Assembly (NCBI RefSeq): GCF_014202905.1
Contig: NZ_JACHHY010000018.1
Location: 1 to 64,000 of the forward strand
Source of the DNA: Chitinivorax tropicus
Lineage (GTDB): Bacteria; Pseudomonadota; Gammaproteobacteria; Burkholderiales; SCOH01
Direction: 5' to 3'
DNA length: 64,000 nt
Below the pieces are notes generated by a model. It saw only the letters and a program-made list of their open reading frames with translations, made no database searches and had not been told where the DNA came from. Numbering within the stretch: position 1 is the first letter of the stretch; each line of letters opens with the position of its first letter. The position numbers and the translations under genes are program-made. Positions 55,114 to 63,606 of the stretch are shown here, piece by piece.

Positions 55114-56007
55114 TCAATATTCGTTCAGTACGCCACCACACAACGTGACGCCACTGCGCACCAAATCAGACTGAAGGCTTTTGACGACCTTCAATTTCGT
55201 ATGACTATTCCGAGCTACCACCAAGGCCCCACCAACGCGACTCGCCACCAACTCCAGATCAGCTCCCATGTCATAAGAAGGGGTATCGATCAGAATGATG
55301 TCAAAGTGCCGCTGGTAATATTGGAGCACCTTGAAAAACAATTGACGGGCAAGCAGCTCCTGCGGATTGGGCGGAATCGGTCCAGCGGGAACCACCCAGA
55401 GATTGGCCACCTGACTGACACGTTGAAACACATCAACCTTTGCCCGTCCAGCGAGCACATCAGCCAACCCGCTGCGATGGGCCAATGCAAAAAGCTCATC
55501 CAGACGTGGTTGACGGAAGTTGGCATCAATCAACAAGGTACGCATACCTAATTGAGCAAACAGCACTGCCAGATTGGCCGAGACATGAGAACAGCCGGAT
55601 CTACGATGCGGAGAGCACACTGCCAACTGCTTTCGGCCACTATCGAACCATCTCAACAGCAGCTGCCCACGGATGGTACGCAGTGCCTCCGCTTCACGAC
55701 AAAATGGATCAAATAGCACGCTGAGCTCTTTGCTCAGCCTGCTTTCGGTAGGTGAAACCCAATCAAACGCAAATTGGCGAGACAGTGCACGTAGTACGTC
55801 CTCCTCCTTGGCCAAGCCCATCAAGACAGCGGCTTCACCAAAGCGGATGCACTTCTCCCGTCGAACACTGTCGATACGCTCAACGTCTTCTTTGCGGATA
55901 CATCCGGCCTCAACCAGCAGCTTCCCAATGGCCACGCGAGGTGGCCTTGGCTCGGCTGACACCGTCTTTTTAGGAATCTCGATATTTCGGGCAGTCGCTA
56001 AATCCAT
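55114..56007 (-). CDS. epsG: EpsG-like chain-length kinase homologue with degenerate P-loop
   Basis: 297 residues. The N-terminal domain (about 22-85) resembles the GspE-N/MshEN fold, usual for EpsG of XrtB loci. The C-terminal domain (100-297) is a Wzc/CapB-type tyrosine-kinase-like ATPase with Walker A' LLIDANFRQPRL (158-169) and Walker B IILIDTP (237-243). The Walker A position reads SPHRRSGCSH (132-141): the first Gly is Arg and the Lys/Arg is Cys. There is no C-terminal Tyr cluster, only a final Tyr. Flanking motifs stay in frame, so this is not a frameshift. Partner of EpsF; ATP use is doubtful. Confidence 0.9.
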   Translation of the reverse strand: MDLATARNIEIPKKTVSAEPRPPRVAIGKLLVEAGCIRKEDVERIDSVRREKCIRFGEAAVLMGLAKEEDVLRALSRQFAFDWVSPTESRLSKELSVLFDPFCREAEALRTIRGQLLLRWFDSGRKQLAVCSPHRRSGCSHVSANLAVLFAQLGMRTLLIDANFRQPRLDELFALAHRSGLADVLAGRAKVDVFQRVSQVANLWVVPAGPIPPNPQELLARQLFFKVLQYYQRHFDIILIDTPSYDMGADLELVASRVGGALVVARNSHTKLKVVKSLQSDLVRSGVTLCGGVLNEY

Positions 56008-56017
56008 ACATGCATCC

Positions 56018-57457
56018 TCAGTACTGCACTGTTGTGGTCACAATGGGGTGAGATGCTGACTTTCGACGACGCCAACGCCAACGGCGCGTTGGATTTTTCT
56101 GATCGTACTTGGGTAATGCAGCGAGCGTGCGAACATCCAATGCTTCTGCCAGCTCATCCACGCTACGCACCCGTCGGTCAAACAATTCCATCAAAAACGC
56201 GCACAACAAACCCAACACCCCACCCAAAAAGACCGATAAGGCAATGTTGAGCAATACACGAGGTTTGGAAGGATTGATGGGCTCCACTGCACGGGCAAGC
56301 AATACCACATTGGATTGATTGGCTTCGCTTTCCATGCGGGTCTGGCTGGCACGCTGCAATGCCGCATCATAGGCACGTTGCGCATTCTCGACTTCGCGCG
56401 TCAGCACACCCATCTCATCACGTAGTTTCTTGAGCTCCAACACCCTCGATTTCTGGGTGGCTAAAGCCGCACGCAATTCGGTTTCACGCTTTTGCTGCAT
56501 TTGGGCGGTATTGACAATGCCACTGCTTGCTGTGCGGATTTCCTGATCCAGCTTCCGACGTATGCTATCGACTTCAGATTGCGCTTGTTTGAACTGCGGG
56601 TGATTTCTACCAAGACGCTCATTGGCTTCCGCCAATTTAGTCTCAGCCCGGGCAAGCTCGGCTTTCAAATTCTGTACCATCGGGCTGGACATGATCTCAG
56701 GCAATCCCTCTCGCCCCGCCCCGGACACTTCACCCAGTTGACGCTGACGCGATTGCCCTTCCACGCGCTGCCCTTGTGCGCTGGTGACCAGGCTGCTCAA
56801 CTCAATCAACTTGGCATTTTCGACATCCAGCCGTTCATCAATGGCAACAATGCCTTTTTCCTGCTGGTAGGCGGAGAGCTGTCGCTGTGCTTTCTCCAGG
56901 TTGTTTCGCAAGCCTTTGAGCTGCTGATCGAACCATGCCGCTGTCTGTCTGGCAGGAGCCACTTTCAGATCCAGGCTGGTCTCAATGAAGGCCTCAGCAA
57001 AAGCATTGGCCAGCAAAGTGGCAAATTGAGGGTTTTCATTGGAAAACGAGACTTCCATGACATTACTATCACGTGAGGGGCGCGCATCCAATTTCTTGAG
57101 CAAAAGATCAGCCAACCAATAACGGATCTCGCCCCGACCACGCGTGTCATCCTGAAACTGGATACGCACCTCGGGACTGTCAGCGAGATGCAGTTTATCC
57201 ACCACTTTCACCGCCACCGTGCGGCTGGTGAGCACATCCAGCTGGGTGGACATATAGCCGGGCATGATGAGCGCGGGCGTAGTCATGCCAGTCAGCGGAT
57301 CAGCCGCTTTGGTGTCCACCAACACCGTGGCGGTGGATGTATAGGTCTTGGGCATGATCAAGCTGATCACGGTGACCACCCCGACCGTGACCGCCAAGCA
57401 AAGTGCAATCACCCAGTATCGCGCACGCAAAGCAGTGACAAACTGTCCAAATGTCAT
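56018..57457 (-). CDS. epsF: EpsF, Wzz-type chain-length determinant
   Basis: Inner-membrane polysaccharide co-polymerase that sets polymer length and bridges to the export channel. 479 residues: membrane helix about 15-36, Wzz domain, long coiled-coil periplasmic region (about 185-375), the PxxPxxP-like motif EPINPSKPRV before a second helix (about 410-432), and a short basic cytoplasmic tail rich in Arg/Trp. It is followed by epsG 10 bases later, the usual split PCP-2b pair. Confidence 0.93.
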   Translation of the reverse strand: MTFGQFVTALRARYWVIALCLAVTVGVVTVISLIMPKTYTSTATVLVDTKAADPLTGMTTPALIMPGYMSTQLDVLTSRTVAVKVVDKLHLADSPEVRIQFQDDTRGRGEIRYWLADLLLKKLDARPSRDSNVMEVSFSNENPQFATLLANAFAEAFIETSLDLKVAPARQTAAWFDQQLKGLRNNLEKAQRQLSAYQQEKGIVAIDERLDVENAKLIELSSLVTSAQGQRVEGQSRQRQLGEVSGAGREGLPEIMSSPMVQNLKAELARAETKLAEANERLGRNHPQFKQAQSEVDSIRRKLDQEIRTASSGIVNTAQMQQKRETELRAALATQKSRVLELKKLRDEMGVLTREVENAQRAYDAALQRASQTRMESEANQSNVVLLARAVEPINPSKPRVLLNIALSVFLGGVLGLLCAFLMELFDRRVRSVDELAEALDVRTLAALPKYDQKNPTRRWRWRRRKSASHPIVTTTVQY

Positions 57458-57493
57458 GGTGTTTTCCTGAGAATTTGAAACGCGGCGCTGACG

Positions 57494-58288
57494 TTAGAAA
57501 ACACGCTCTTTGATCTGCAGCACGTCATCAGCCTGGATCGCATCATCCACGCTGATTGACGTGGTCTGCAGCACACCTTTGCCATCGCGACGCTTGACCA
57601 CAATTCGTCCCTCCGTACCACGTGGCGTGATCCCACCGCCAAGTGACAAGGCTTGCGCCACGCTCATCTTGCGCTCCAGGCGATATGAACCAGGCCGCTG
57701 CACTTCGCCATAGATGTAAAACACAGCAGCGCGAGGTACATAGATGACATCCCCATTACCCATGGCAACATCCAGCGCACGATCACCCTGTTGCAACAAT
57801 GCCAGGGTATCAATTTCCCGCCGATAGAGTTTGCCATCTCGGCGCTGGATCAGCACGATGTCATCCGCAGCTTGTGGCGCCGCCCCCCCTGCCATAGCAA
57901 GCAGATCGGTCAAGGTCGACGCAGTCTCCAACGGATAACGCCCCGGCTTATTGACATTTCCCAGTATTGAGACCTGCTTACTGCGATACTGGGTCACCAA
58001 CACGCTGACTTCAGGCTGCTTGACAAATCCCCCTCGCCTCAAGGCATCGGCAATCCGCTGCCCGGCCTCCTTGGCGCTCAGTCCCATCACGGCCACATCA
58101 CCAACCAAGGGGAAGATAACCCCTCCGGCCTCACTGACTCTGGCCTCCGTTGTCAGATCATTCTGACCATAGACGGCAATGCGCACGACATCGCCCGCGC
58201 CCAGCTGGTAATCACCCGCCGCTGCCGAACAGATGGCTGCCTGCAAGAACAGGCAAGCCGCGAAGAAACGTACCACCCACTGCATCAT
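57494..58288 (-). CDS. epsE: EpsE, outer-membrane polysaccharide export protein
   Basis: Wza-family export protein. 264 residues: signal peptide (about 1-24), polysaccharide export domain (YQLGAGDVVRIAVYG, about 27-105), then two SLBB domains (about 105-180 and 190-262). No lipobox Cys at the cleavage site and no C-terminal amphipathic helix of the Wza type, so the outer-membrane pore may depend on another protein such as EpsL. The ATG overlaps the epsD stop as ATGA. Confidence 0.92.
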   Translation of the reverse strand: MMQWVVRFFAACLFLQAAICSAAAGDYQLGAGDVVRIAVYGQNDLTTEARVSEAGGVIFPLVGDVAVMGLSAKEAGQRIADALRRGGFVKQPEVSVLVTQYRSKQVSILGNVNKPGRYPLETASTLTDLLAMAGGAAPQAADDIVLIQRRDGKLYRREIDTLALLQQGDRALDVAMGNGDVIYVPRAAVFYIYGEVQRPGSYRLERKMSVAQALSLGGGITPRGTEGRIVVKRRDGKGVLQTTSISVDDAIQADDVLQIKERVF

Positions 58289-59202
58289 TTGAGCGCCCCG
58301 ACACCTTGTGTAATGACATCATCGCCCACCTTGGCCCCCGCAGGTGAGGCAGCCGCCGCAGGTACAGTCGCGCCCGCAAATTCTCCCAGATAGGCGATTT
58401 GAGTCTTGCCACGCGCCTCGTTGATCAGTGATTTCACCTTTTCCGAGCGGGCCTGATTCTGCAGATAGGTGCTGATGATCGGCTTGGCTTTGGTGAAATC
58501 AACCGGCTCCAGACGGGCGCTGGTCAGCTCCATGACAGTGAACCGCCCATTACCCGGCACCAGCAGGGAACGATGCTCTGGCAGCGAGGCGAGCTTTGGC
58601 AGCACTGATAAAGGAATCTGCTCCGCTGCTTTCACATCACGGCTCAGATAAGCTTTTGCACCTTGCTGCTCAACAAATGATTTGATGGTTGCCGCGTCCG
58701 CGCCAGCTTCGATGCGCTTGGCCACTTCCACCGGCAGGCTGGCATTGCCACCTTGCACGGTCAGCTCTGCCAGATCATAGATCTTGCGCTGTTCAAACAA
58801 TTGAGGATGTGTCGAGAAATAGGCTCTGATCTTGTCTTCTGGCACATCTGTCGAGTGCCCCAATTGACGCTCCAGATAATGCCGGGCCAGAACTTGTTGC
58901 TTGGATGCCTCCAACGCCAACAGCACAGCAGGGTCACGATCCAATTTTGACTCCATCGCCAAATTGACCAGTGCCTGTTGCTCTACCAGACTTTCCAACA
59001 CCTGCTTACGTACTTCCGCAGCCTGCTCCGGCTTGGCAGGGACAGTGGCCAGCGCATGATTGAGCTGATGAACCGTGATTTCGGATTCACCCACCTTCGC
59101 CACCACCTGCGATGCCTCCTTCGCAGCATCTTTTTTTCCACAGCCGACCATGCATAGAACAGCCGGAACACACAATGCAAGCGCTATTTGATTGATACGC
59201 AC
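58285..59202 (-). CDS. epsD: EpsD, exopolysaccharide-locus prolyl isomerase lipoprotein
   Basis: 305 residues from the GTG at 59202, which has GGGGGA just upstream; longer ATG readings at 59226 and 59250 lack a good site. Lipoprotein signal ending CMVGC. A SurA-like helical N-domain is followed by a parvulin/PpiC-like region (about 150-245). This is the EpsD type found at the head of XrtB loci, thought to help fold export partners. First gene of the main eps transcript. Confidence 0.88.
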   Translation of the reverse strand: MRINQIALALCVPAVLCMVGCGKKDAAKEASQVVAKVGESEITVHQLNHALATVPAKPEQAAEVRKQVLESLVEQQALVNLAMESKLDRDPAVLLALEASKQQVLARHYLERQLGHSTDVPEDKIRAYFSTHPQLFEQRKIYDLAELTVQGGNASLPVEVAKRIEAGADAATIKSFVEQQGAKAYLSRDVKAAEQIPLSVLPKLASLPEHRSLLVPGNGRFTVMELTSARLEPVDFTKAKPIISTYLQNQARSEKVKSLINEARGKTQIAYLGEFAGATVPAAAASPAGAKVGDDVITQGVGALK

Positions 59203-59292
59203 AATTCCCCCAACACCCGAAAACATATGAAACTCAAGGCCACCCAGCACAGGGTAGCCAACTAGATTTAATTTAAGATTTTTGTTTTCCCA

Positions 59293-59832
59293 TCAAAGCT
59301 GGCGCTTACGACGCATAATGGCCAAGCCAACCACACCAAGCCCCGCCAACAACATCAGCCCGACCGAAGGCTCCGGCACCGGCGAAACGCGCCCCTCGGC
59401 AACTTGCCCACCGATGATCCAGCCATCGGCTTGCTGATGGTAGCCACCCACCGACAACGCTTTGGGCGGTTCGCCCATGCTCATGTCAATCAGCAAGTGA
59501 TTTACTACGTCATACCGGCCCAGCCTGCGCTGCGCCAGACTGCCAGGGTCAGCAGATGGGAGAAACTGGGCACCCAGCCTGGAAAAACTGTCCATGGAGA
59601 AATCGATAACATCGATGAAGGCAGCACTTCGGTCCTTGCGCTGGCTGACATGCTGCTCATGCACGGTCCCGCCGACCAGCAGGCCCAATGCAAAAGATTG
59701 GCTCCGATCGTCAGCCAACGCTGGCGAAATCACCATGGATATCGGCAGCCGACCAAACACACCCGAGCTCGCATGGGCGCTACAGACAGCCAACAAGAGG
59801 AACAGTCCAAAAGTTCTGATATACATCCTCAT
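59293..59832 (-). CDS. PEP-CTERM protein, predicted exosortase substrate
   Basis: 179 residues with an N-terminal signal peptide (about 1-21, ending CSAHA) and a complete PEP-CTERM tail: VPEPSVGLM from 152, a membrane helix about 157-172 and the basic end RRKRQL. The mature part has no Cys and no known domain. The ATG has GGAGGG about 8 bases upstream. It lies directly upstream of epsD on the same strand, next to exosortase B, so it is the likely dedicated substrate, to be cleaved at the PEP motif and released or attached to the cell surface or polymer. Confidence 0.9.
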   Translation of the reverse strand: MRMYIRTFGLFLLLAVCSAHASSGVFGRLPISMVISPALADDRSQSFALGLLVGGTVHEQHVSQRKDRSAAFIDVIDFSMDSFSRLGAQFLPSADPGSLAQRRLGRYDVVNHLLIDMSMGEPPKALSVGGYHQQADGWIIGGQVAEGRVSPVPEPSVGLMLLAGLGVVGLAIMRRKRQL

Positions 59833-60763
59833 CGAACACCCTCCCCCTCACACACAACCTCCAAAGCAGGCTGCAACACATATGGAAAACCGCAACATGC
59901 CAACACAATGCTATCACATGCAAAGCGTAGGCTAATGGAATATCCGGGCCATCTTATCAAGATTTTTTGCCGTGCCGCAACAATTTACGCCTTTCAGATA
60001 TCGCGTGAACCTGGAAAATAACCTCGGCAAATCATTAAAAAATCATTTAAAATCAACAGATTACACAAACACAAAGGGAAAACCCCAATGTCAGAATACT
60101 TGTGATTTCAGACTTTTTTACATTTTCATATGATTTATGCTTGATTTTAACACGGAAATCATTTGTCATTTTTCAAAAAATACGAACAACACGTTGTTTA
60201 ATAACAATTATCAACACCGAAAAAGCAGGTTAGTCGAGAGTGGTGAATCCAATAAAACACACACAATGCCATACTCATATATTCTAAAATATCTCATAAA
60301 AATAATCACATATATCAAAATACATACCGGCACTTCACTCATCAAACCACTGAAATCCGTCAACGACTTATAATTCATATATAATCAATTTGTAATTTTG
60401 TAGTATGTTTGTAGCTTTTCTCTCATTGCCTGTACATGGCCACCCTGAAAAAGCAGCAACTGGCCAGGCCAGCCAATAGGCGCCATCATTCACATCACCT
60501 CCATCGGTACGGACAAATTCATAACCAACTGAATCAAAATAATATTTATCTCAATCAATCTACCAACCACCAACCGCATGCTCTTTGCCGGCAGCACTTA
60601 ACCATGGTTCAGCGCCTGTTCACACGTGGCTTGCCATGCTCTTGACTGCAAGGCACGATACGGCGTGATATGCTGATATAAGCCTAAGGAAATGATTGTC
60701 GCTGTTCCTTGGCACACATGTTTCCATCCACCACTTCTTGATACCTGCAATGTAGGGTTTGTG
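59833..60763. other. AT-rich non-coding region between the eps block and the amidotransferase gene
   Basis: About 930 bases, strongly AT-rich between about 60000 and 60600 compared with the GC-rich genes on both sides. It should hold the promoters for the PEP-CTERM gene (leftward) and the amidotransferase gene (rightward). A small inverted repeat AACAA-CACG-TTGTT lies at 60185-60198. No sigma-54 site with correct spacing was found. The short ORFs in it are unsupported. Confidence 0.55.
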
Positions 60764-61591
60764 ATGTGCCAATTACTGGGCATGAATTGCAACGTGCCAA
60801 CCGATATCTGCTTTTCGTTCACTGGGTTTGCCTGCCGTGGTGGGCGAACCGATGAGCATCGAGATGGTTGGGGAATCGCTTTTTTTGAAGACAAAGGCTG
60901 CCGAGTCTTTCGAGACTATCTCGCGTCCTCGGAGTCGCCCGTTGCGCAGCTGGTGCAACACTATCCCATCAAGTCAACCAATGTGATCGCACACATCCGC
61001 AAGGCGACACAGGGGCAGATCAATCTGGCGAACACCCACCCCTTCCAACGTGAGTTATGGGGGCGTTATTGGGTGTTTGCGCACAATGGCAATCTTGACA
61101 AACTGCCGACACTGGTGGGCAAAACCTATCAGCCGGTGGGTACGACCGACAGTGAGCTGGCGTTCTGCCTCATCTTGGAGAAATTACGTGCGCAGTTCGA
61201 TACAGAGCCATCGGCGGAGGTGCTGTTTCAGGCAGTCAGCCAGCATGCAGGGGAGTTGGCCCAGTTGGGCACCTTCAACTTCATGCTATCCAATGGTGAG
61301 TGGCTGTTCGTTCATTGCACCAGCCATCTGCATTACTTGATTCGGCGGGCGCCGTTCTGCAAAGCCCATTTGCTGGATGAAGATGTAACGGTTGATTTTG
61401 CCGAGGTCACGACGGAGCAGGATCAGGTCGCCATCATTGCCACCCAACCGCTGACGGACAATGAGAATTGGATAGCCCTGATGCCCGGCCAGATGATAGG
61501 GTTCATGAATGGGCAGGTCTGCTGGCAGGCACAAACCCTGCCGGAAACCTGGTTTGAAGCAAGGCGCCAGGCAGCGAAGACAGCCGCCTGA
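60764..61591 (+). CDS. Class II glutamine amidotransferase (YafJ type)
   Basis: 275 residues from the ATG at 60764, which places the catalytic Cys at position 2 (MCQLLGMN) as the Ntn fold requires and has AGGG six bases upstream; the 24-codon longer reading is wrong for this reason. Motifs: RTDEHRDGWGIAFFE, IAHIRKATQG and FAHNGNLDKL. Homologues occur as stand-alone glutaminase-like proteins of unclear substrate. Convergent with the nar tail. Confidence 0.92.
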   Translation: MCQLLGMNCNVPTDICFSFTGFACRGGRTDEHRDGWGIAFFEDKGCRVFRDYLASSESPVAQLVQHYPIKSTNVIAHIRKATQGQINLANTHPFQRELWGRYWVFAHNGNLDKLPTLVGKTYQPVGTTDSELAFCLILEKLRAQFDTEPSAEVLFQAVSQHAGELAQLGTFNFMLSNGEWLFVHCTSHLHYLIRRAPFCKAHLLDEDVTVDFAEVTTEQDQVAIIATQPLTDNENWIALMPGQMIGFMNGQVCWQAQTLPETWFEARRQAAKTAA

Positions 61592-61614
61592 CGGTTTCAT
61601 GCCGACAGGCAGCT

Positions 61615-61944
61615 TTATGTGCCACCCGCCACAAACTGCGTTCCTGGCTGGTTTTCTGGTAACGACGCCTGCTCAATGGTGTGCATGGCTGCGCGGATCT
61701 GCTTCTGGATGTCTGCAGAGCAAGATGCCTGTACATCCGCCAGTGCGGCACCCAGCAAGTCAGCGGCCAAGCAAGCCGGGTCGCGATTCAATACCAATGC
61801 CATGGCTCGTAACGACAGATTACCCGCTGTCGTGATGGGCACTTGCATTGGCCTCACTGCAGAGCTACTGCAATCACAGCTATATTCATGTTGCCCTTGT
61901 GCCGCGATCAGCCGCGCGGTCACACTTTCCAGCTCCCGTCCCAT
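61615..61944 (-). CDS. Small protein of unknown function
   Basis: 109 residues, no signal peptide. A perfect GGAGG site lies six bases before the ATG, which supports this frame over the overlapping plus-strand ORF. The middle (LSLRAMALVLNRDPACLAAD, about 43-62) has the look of a small helical, ribbon-helix-helix-like unit; this is only an impression. Four Cys are present. It lies about 86 bases after the PpiC gene on the same strand, so may end the nar transcript. Confidence 0.65.
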   Translation of the reverse strand: MGRELESVTARLIAAQGQHEYSCDCSSSAVRPMQVPITTAGNLSLRAMALVLNRDPACLAADLLGAALADVQASCSADIQKQIRAAMHTIEQASLPENQPGTQFVAGGT

Positions 61945-62030
61945 GATACGCCTCCAATTGTGAGCACATCGTTTGATGAAACCAGGTTGTGCGGCATGAG
62001 GGGGGTTCGCGGTGTAGCCGCTCCCCCCGA

Positions 62031-62777
62031 CTACTGAACCAGCGGTGTGCGACTCGCAGCGATATCAATCCCTTGGATATCCGCCTGCCCCACCAGCAGA
62101 TTCAGATATTGATTGACTGCCCGTCGAAGCGATGAGTCGTTCAGGAATTGTGCAATACGTGATTCCACTTCCTCAAATGGCAGCATGCGACCTTCATCGC
62201 GCCGCAAGACCTGCAGAATGTGTAGACCGAACCGTGTTTCGACCAGCTGCTCGGCAAACTGCCCCGTATTCAAGCGAAACAGCACGGCATCGAACTCCGG
62301 CACGGTCTGCCCACGTTGCAATTGACCAAGATGGCCGCCCATTTCACTTGAGGGGCAGTTGGAGTATTGCTTGGCCAGCGCCTCGAATCGATCTGGATTG
62401 GCCTTGAGCTCTTCCAGCACGCTGCTGGCCGTTGCTCTCAGCAGCTCAAGTGGCGCCTGCTCGGTGATTTGGAACAAAATATGCCGCGCCTCGGCCAGCT
62501 CGCCTTGGCGAAATTGCTCGGGGTGATTCTGATACCAGGTGTGGCAGGCATCACGATCCGCGTCCGGCACGGTCACTTGGCTCATCAATACCGCATCGAT
62601 GCGTTCATCATCGTTGTCCGCATCGATTGCCAGCTCAGTTGCTTTTTCCAGCAACAGCTTACGCAGGATCAATTCATAGACCGCTGCTTGTAATGGGTTA
62701 TCGGCATCGTCATGTCGCAACAGTTCCTCTGCGATCATATCGTCTGTTATCTCGCCGCCGTTGACGGTAATCGCCAT
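62031..62777 (-). CDS. Parvulin-type peptidyl-prolyl isomerase (NifM/PpiC-like) of the nar operon
   Basis: 248 residues from the ATG at 62777, which has GGAG 8 bases upstream. There is no signal peptide, so it is cytoplasmic, unlike SurA. A helical N-domain (1-90) is followed by a PpiC domain (about 100-200) with ARHILFQI, YSNCPSSEMGGHLGQL and ETRFGLHILQV. Similar genes follow narGHJI in other Betaproteobacteria, where a role in nitrate reductase maturation has been suggested. It lies 126 bases after narI. Confidence 0.88.
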   Translation of the reverse strand: MAITVNGGEITDDMIAEELLRHDDADNPLQAAVYELILRKLLLEKATELAIDADNDDERIDAVLMSQVTVPDADRDACHTWYQNHPEQFRQGELAEARHILFQITEQAPLELLRATASSVLEELKANPDRFEALAKQYSNCPSSEMGGHLGQLQRGQTVPEFDAVLFRLNTGQFAEQLVETRFGLHILQVLRRDEGRMLPFEEVESRIAQFLNDSSLRRAVNQYLNLLVGQADIQGIDIAASRTPLVQ

Positions 62778-62903
62778 GTCTGATTCTCCGGAACTCAACA
62801 ATCAATCCCAACCCAGGGCTACATGGCGCGAGGCCCTGTCGGCGCGGTTTCACGGCTCACGCCGAAACCAGGTCAACAGAGCCCAAGGCTGGCTTACAAC
62901 AGT

Positions 62904-63587
62904 TTACCGCGTTCTGACCAATTGCCAGGCACGATTCAGATAGGTCACCGATGCCAGGCCGCTCCAAATGTGCACCAAACGTGTGAACGGGAAGATCACG
63001 AACAGCGACATACCCATGAACAGGTGCAGCTTGAAGACAAACGGCGCACTTTGCACGATCATCGCTGCCCCACCTTTAAAGGTGACGACATGCTGCGCCC
63101 AGGTCATCAGCACCACCATCATGTGGCCATCCATGTGCCCAGCCGAGACTGGGATAGTGGACAGCCCCAGCAACAGGGTCAGCAGAATCCAGATCATCAC
63201 CAGCTTGTCTGCAAACTTGGTCTGCGCTGCAATGCGCGGCTCTGTCAGACGGCGGTGCAACAGCACCAGCAGGCCGATCAGGCAGGATACGCCGAAAATA
63301 CCGCCCATGGCCATGGCAAAGCCTTGCTTGAAACCATGACTGACACCCAGCGCATCCCACACTGCCACAGGGGTCAACAACCCCACCAGATGGCCGAAGA
63401 ACAGTCCCAGGATACCAACATGGAACAGGATGCTGCCGACTCGCAGATTACCTTGTTTCAAGAGCTGGGATGAGTCACTTTTCCAGGTGTACTGCTCGCG
63501 TTCGAAGCGGATCAAGCTCCCCAGCAGGAAGATCGTCCCTGCGATATAGGGGTAGATGCCGAACAGAAATTGTTGAAAGTAGTCCAT
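62904..63587 (-). CDS. narI: Respiratory nitrate reductase gamma subunit
   Basis: Membrane cytochrome b that takes electrons from quinol and passes them to NarH. 227 residues, five membrane helices. The haem ligands correspond to the known set: His56, His66, His188 and His206 (SILFHVGILGLFFGH and FKLHLF...LVHIW). The ATG has AAAGGAG upstream. Downstream of narJ in the order narJ-narI-ppiC. Confidence 0.96.
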   Translation of the reverse strand: MDYFQQFLFGIYPYIAGTIFLLGSLIRFEREQYTWKSDSSQLLKQGNLRVGSILFHVGILGLFFGHLVGLLTPVAVWDALGVSHGFKQGFAMAMGGIFGVSCLIGLLVLLHRRLTEPRIAAQTKFADKLVMIWILLTLLLGLSTIPVSAGHMDGHMMVVLMTWAQHVVTFKGGAAMIVQSAPFVFKLHLFMGMSLFVIFPFTRLVHIWSGLASVTYLNRAWQLVRTR

Positions 63588-63606
63588 TGATTTCTCCTTT
63601 ACCCGT

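Noticed and set aside
55114-56007. EpsG as a frameshifted pseudogene
   Set aside because: The reading frame is continuous, and the motifs on both sides of the altered P-loop align in the same frame.
59244-59262. Sigma-54-like site upstream of epsD (TTGGCTACCCTGTGCT on the minus strand)
   Set aside because: The GG to GC distance is one base too short and the -24 element has mismatches; sigma-54 promoters need strict spacing.
60137-60373. 78-residue plus-strand ORF in the AT-rich gap
   Set aside because: Low-complexity Asn/Lys/Ile-rich product, no site, no relation to neighbours.
61619-61963. 114-residue plus-strand ORF opposite the 109-residue gene
   Set aside because: No ribosome-binding site, whereas the minus-strand ORF has a perfect GGAGG at correct spacing and the same direction as the nar genes.
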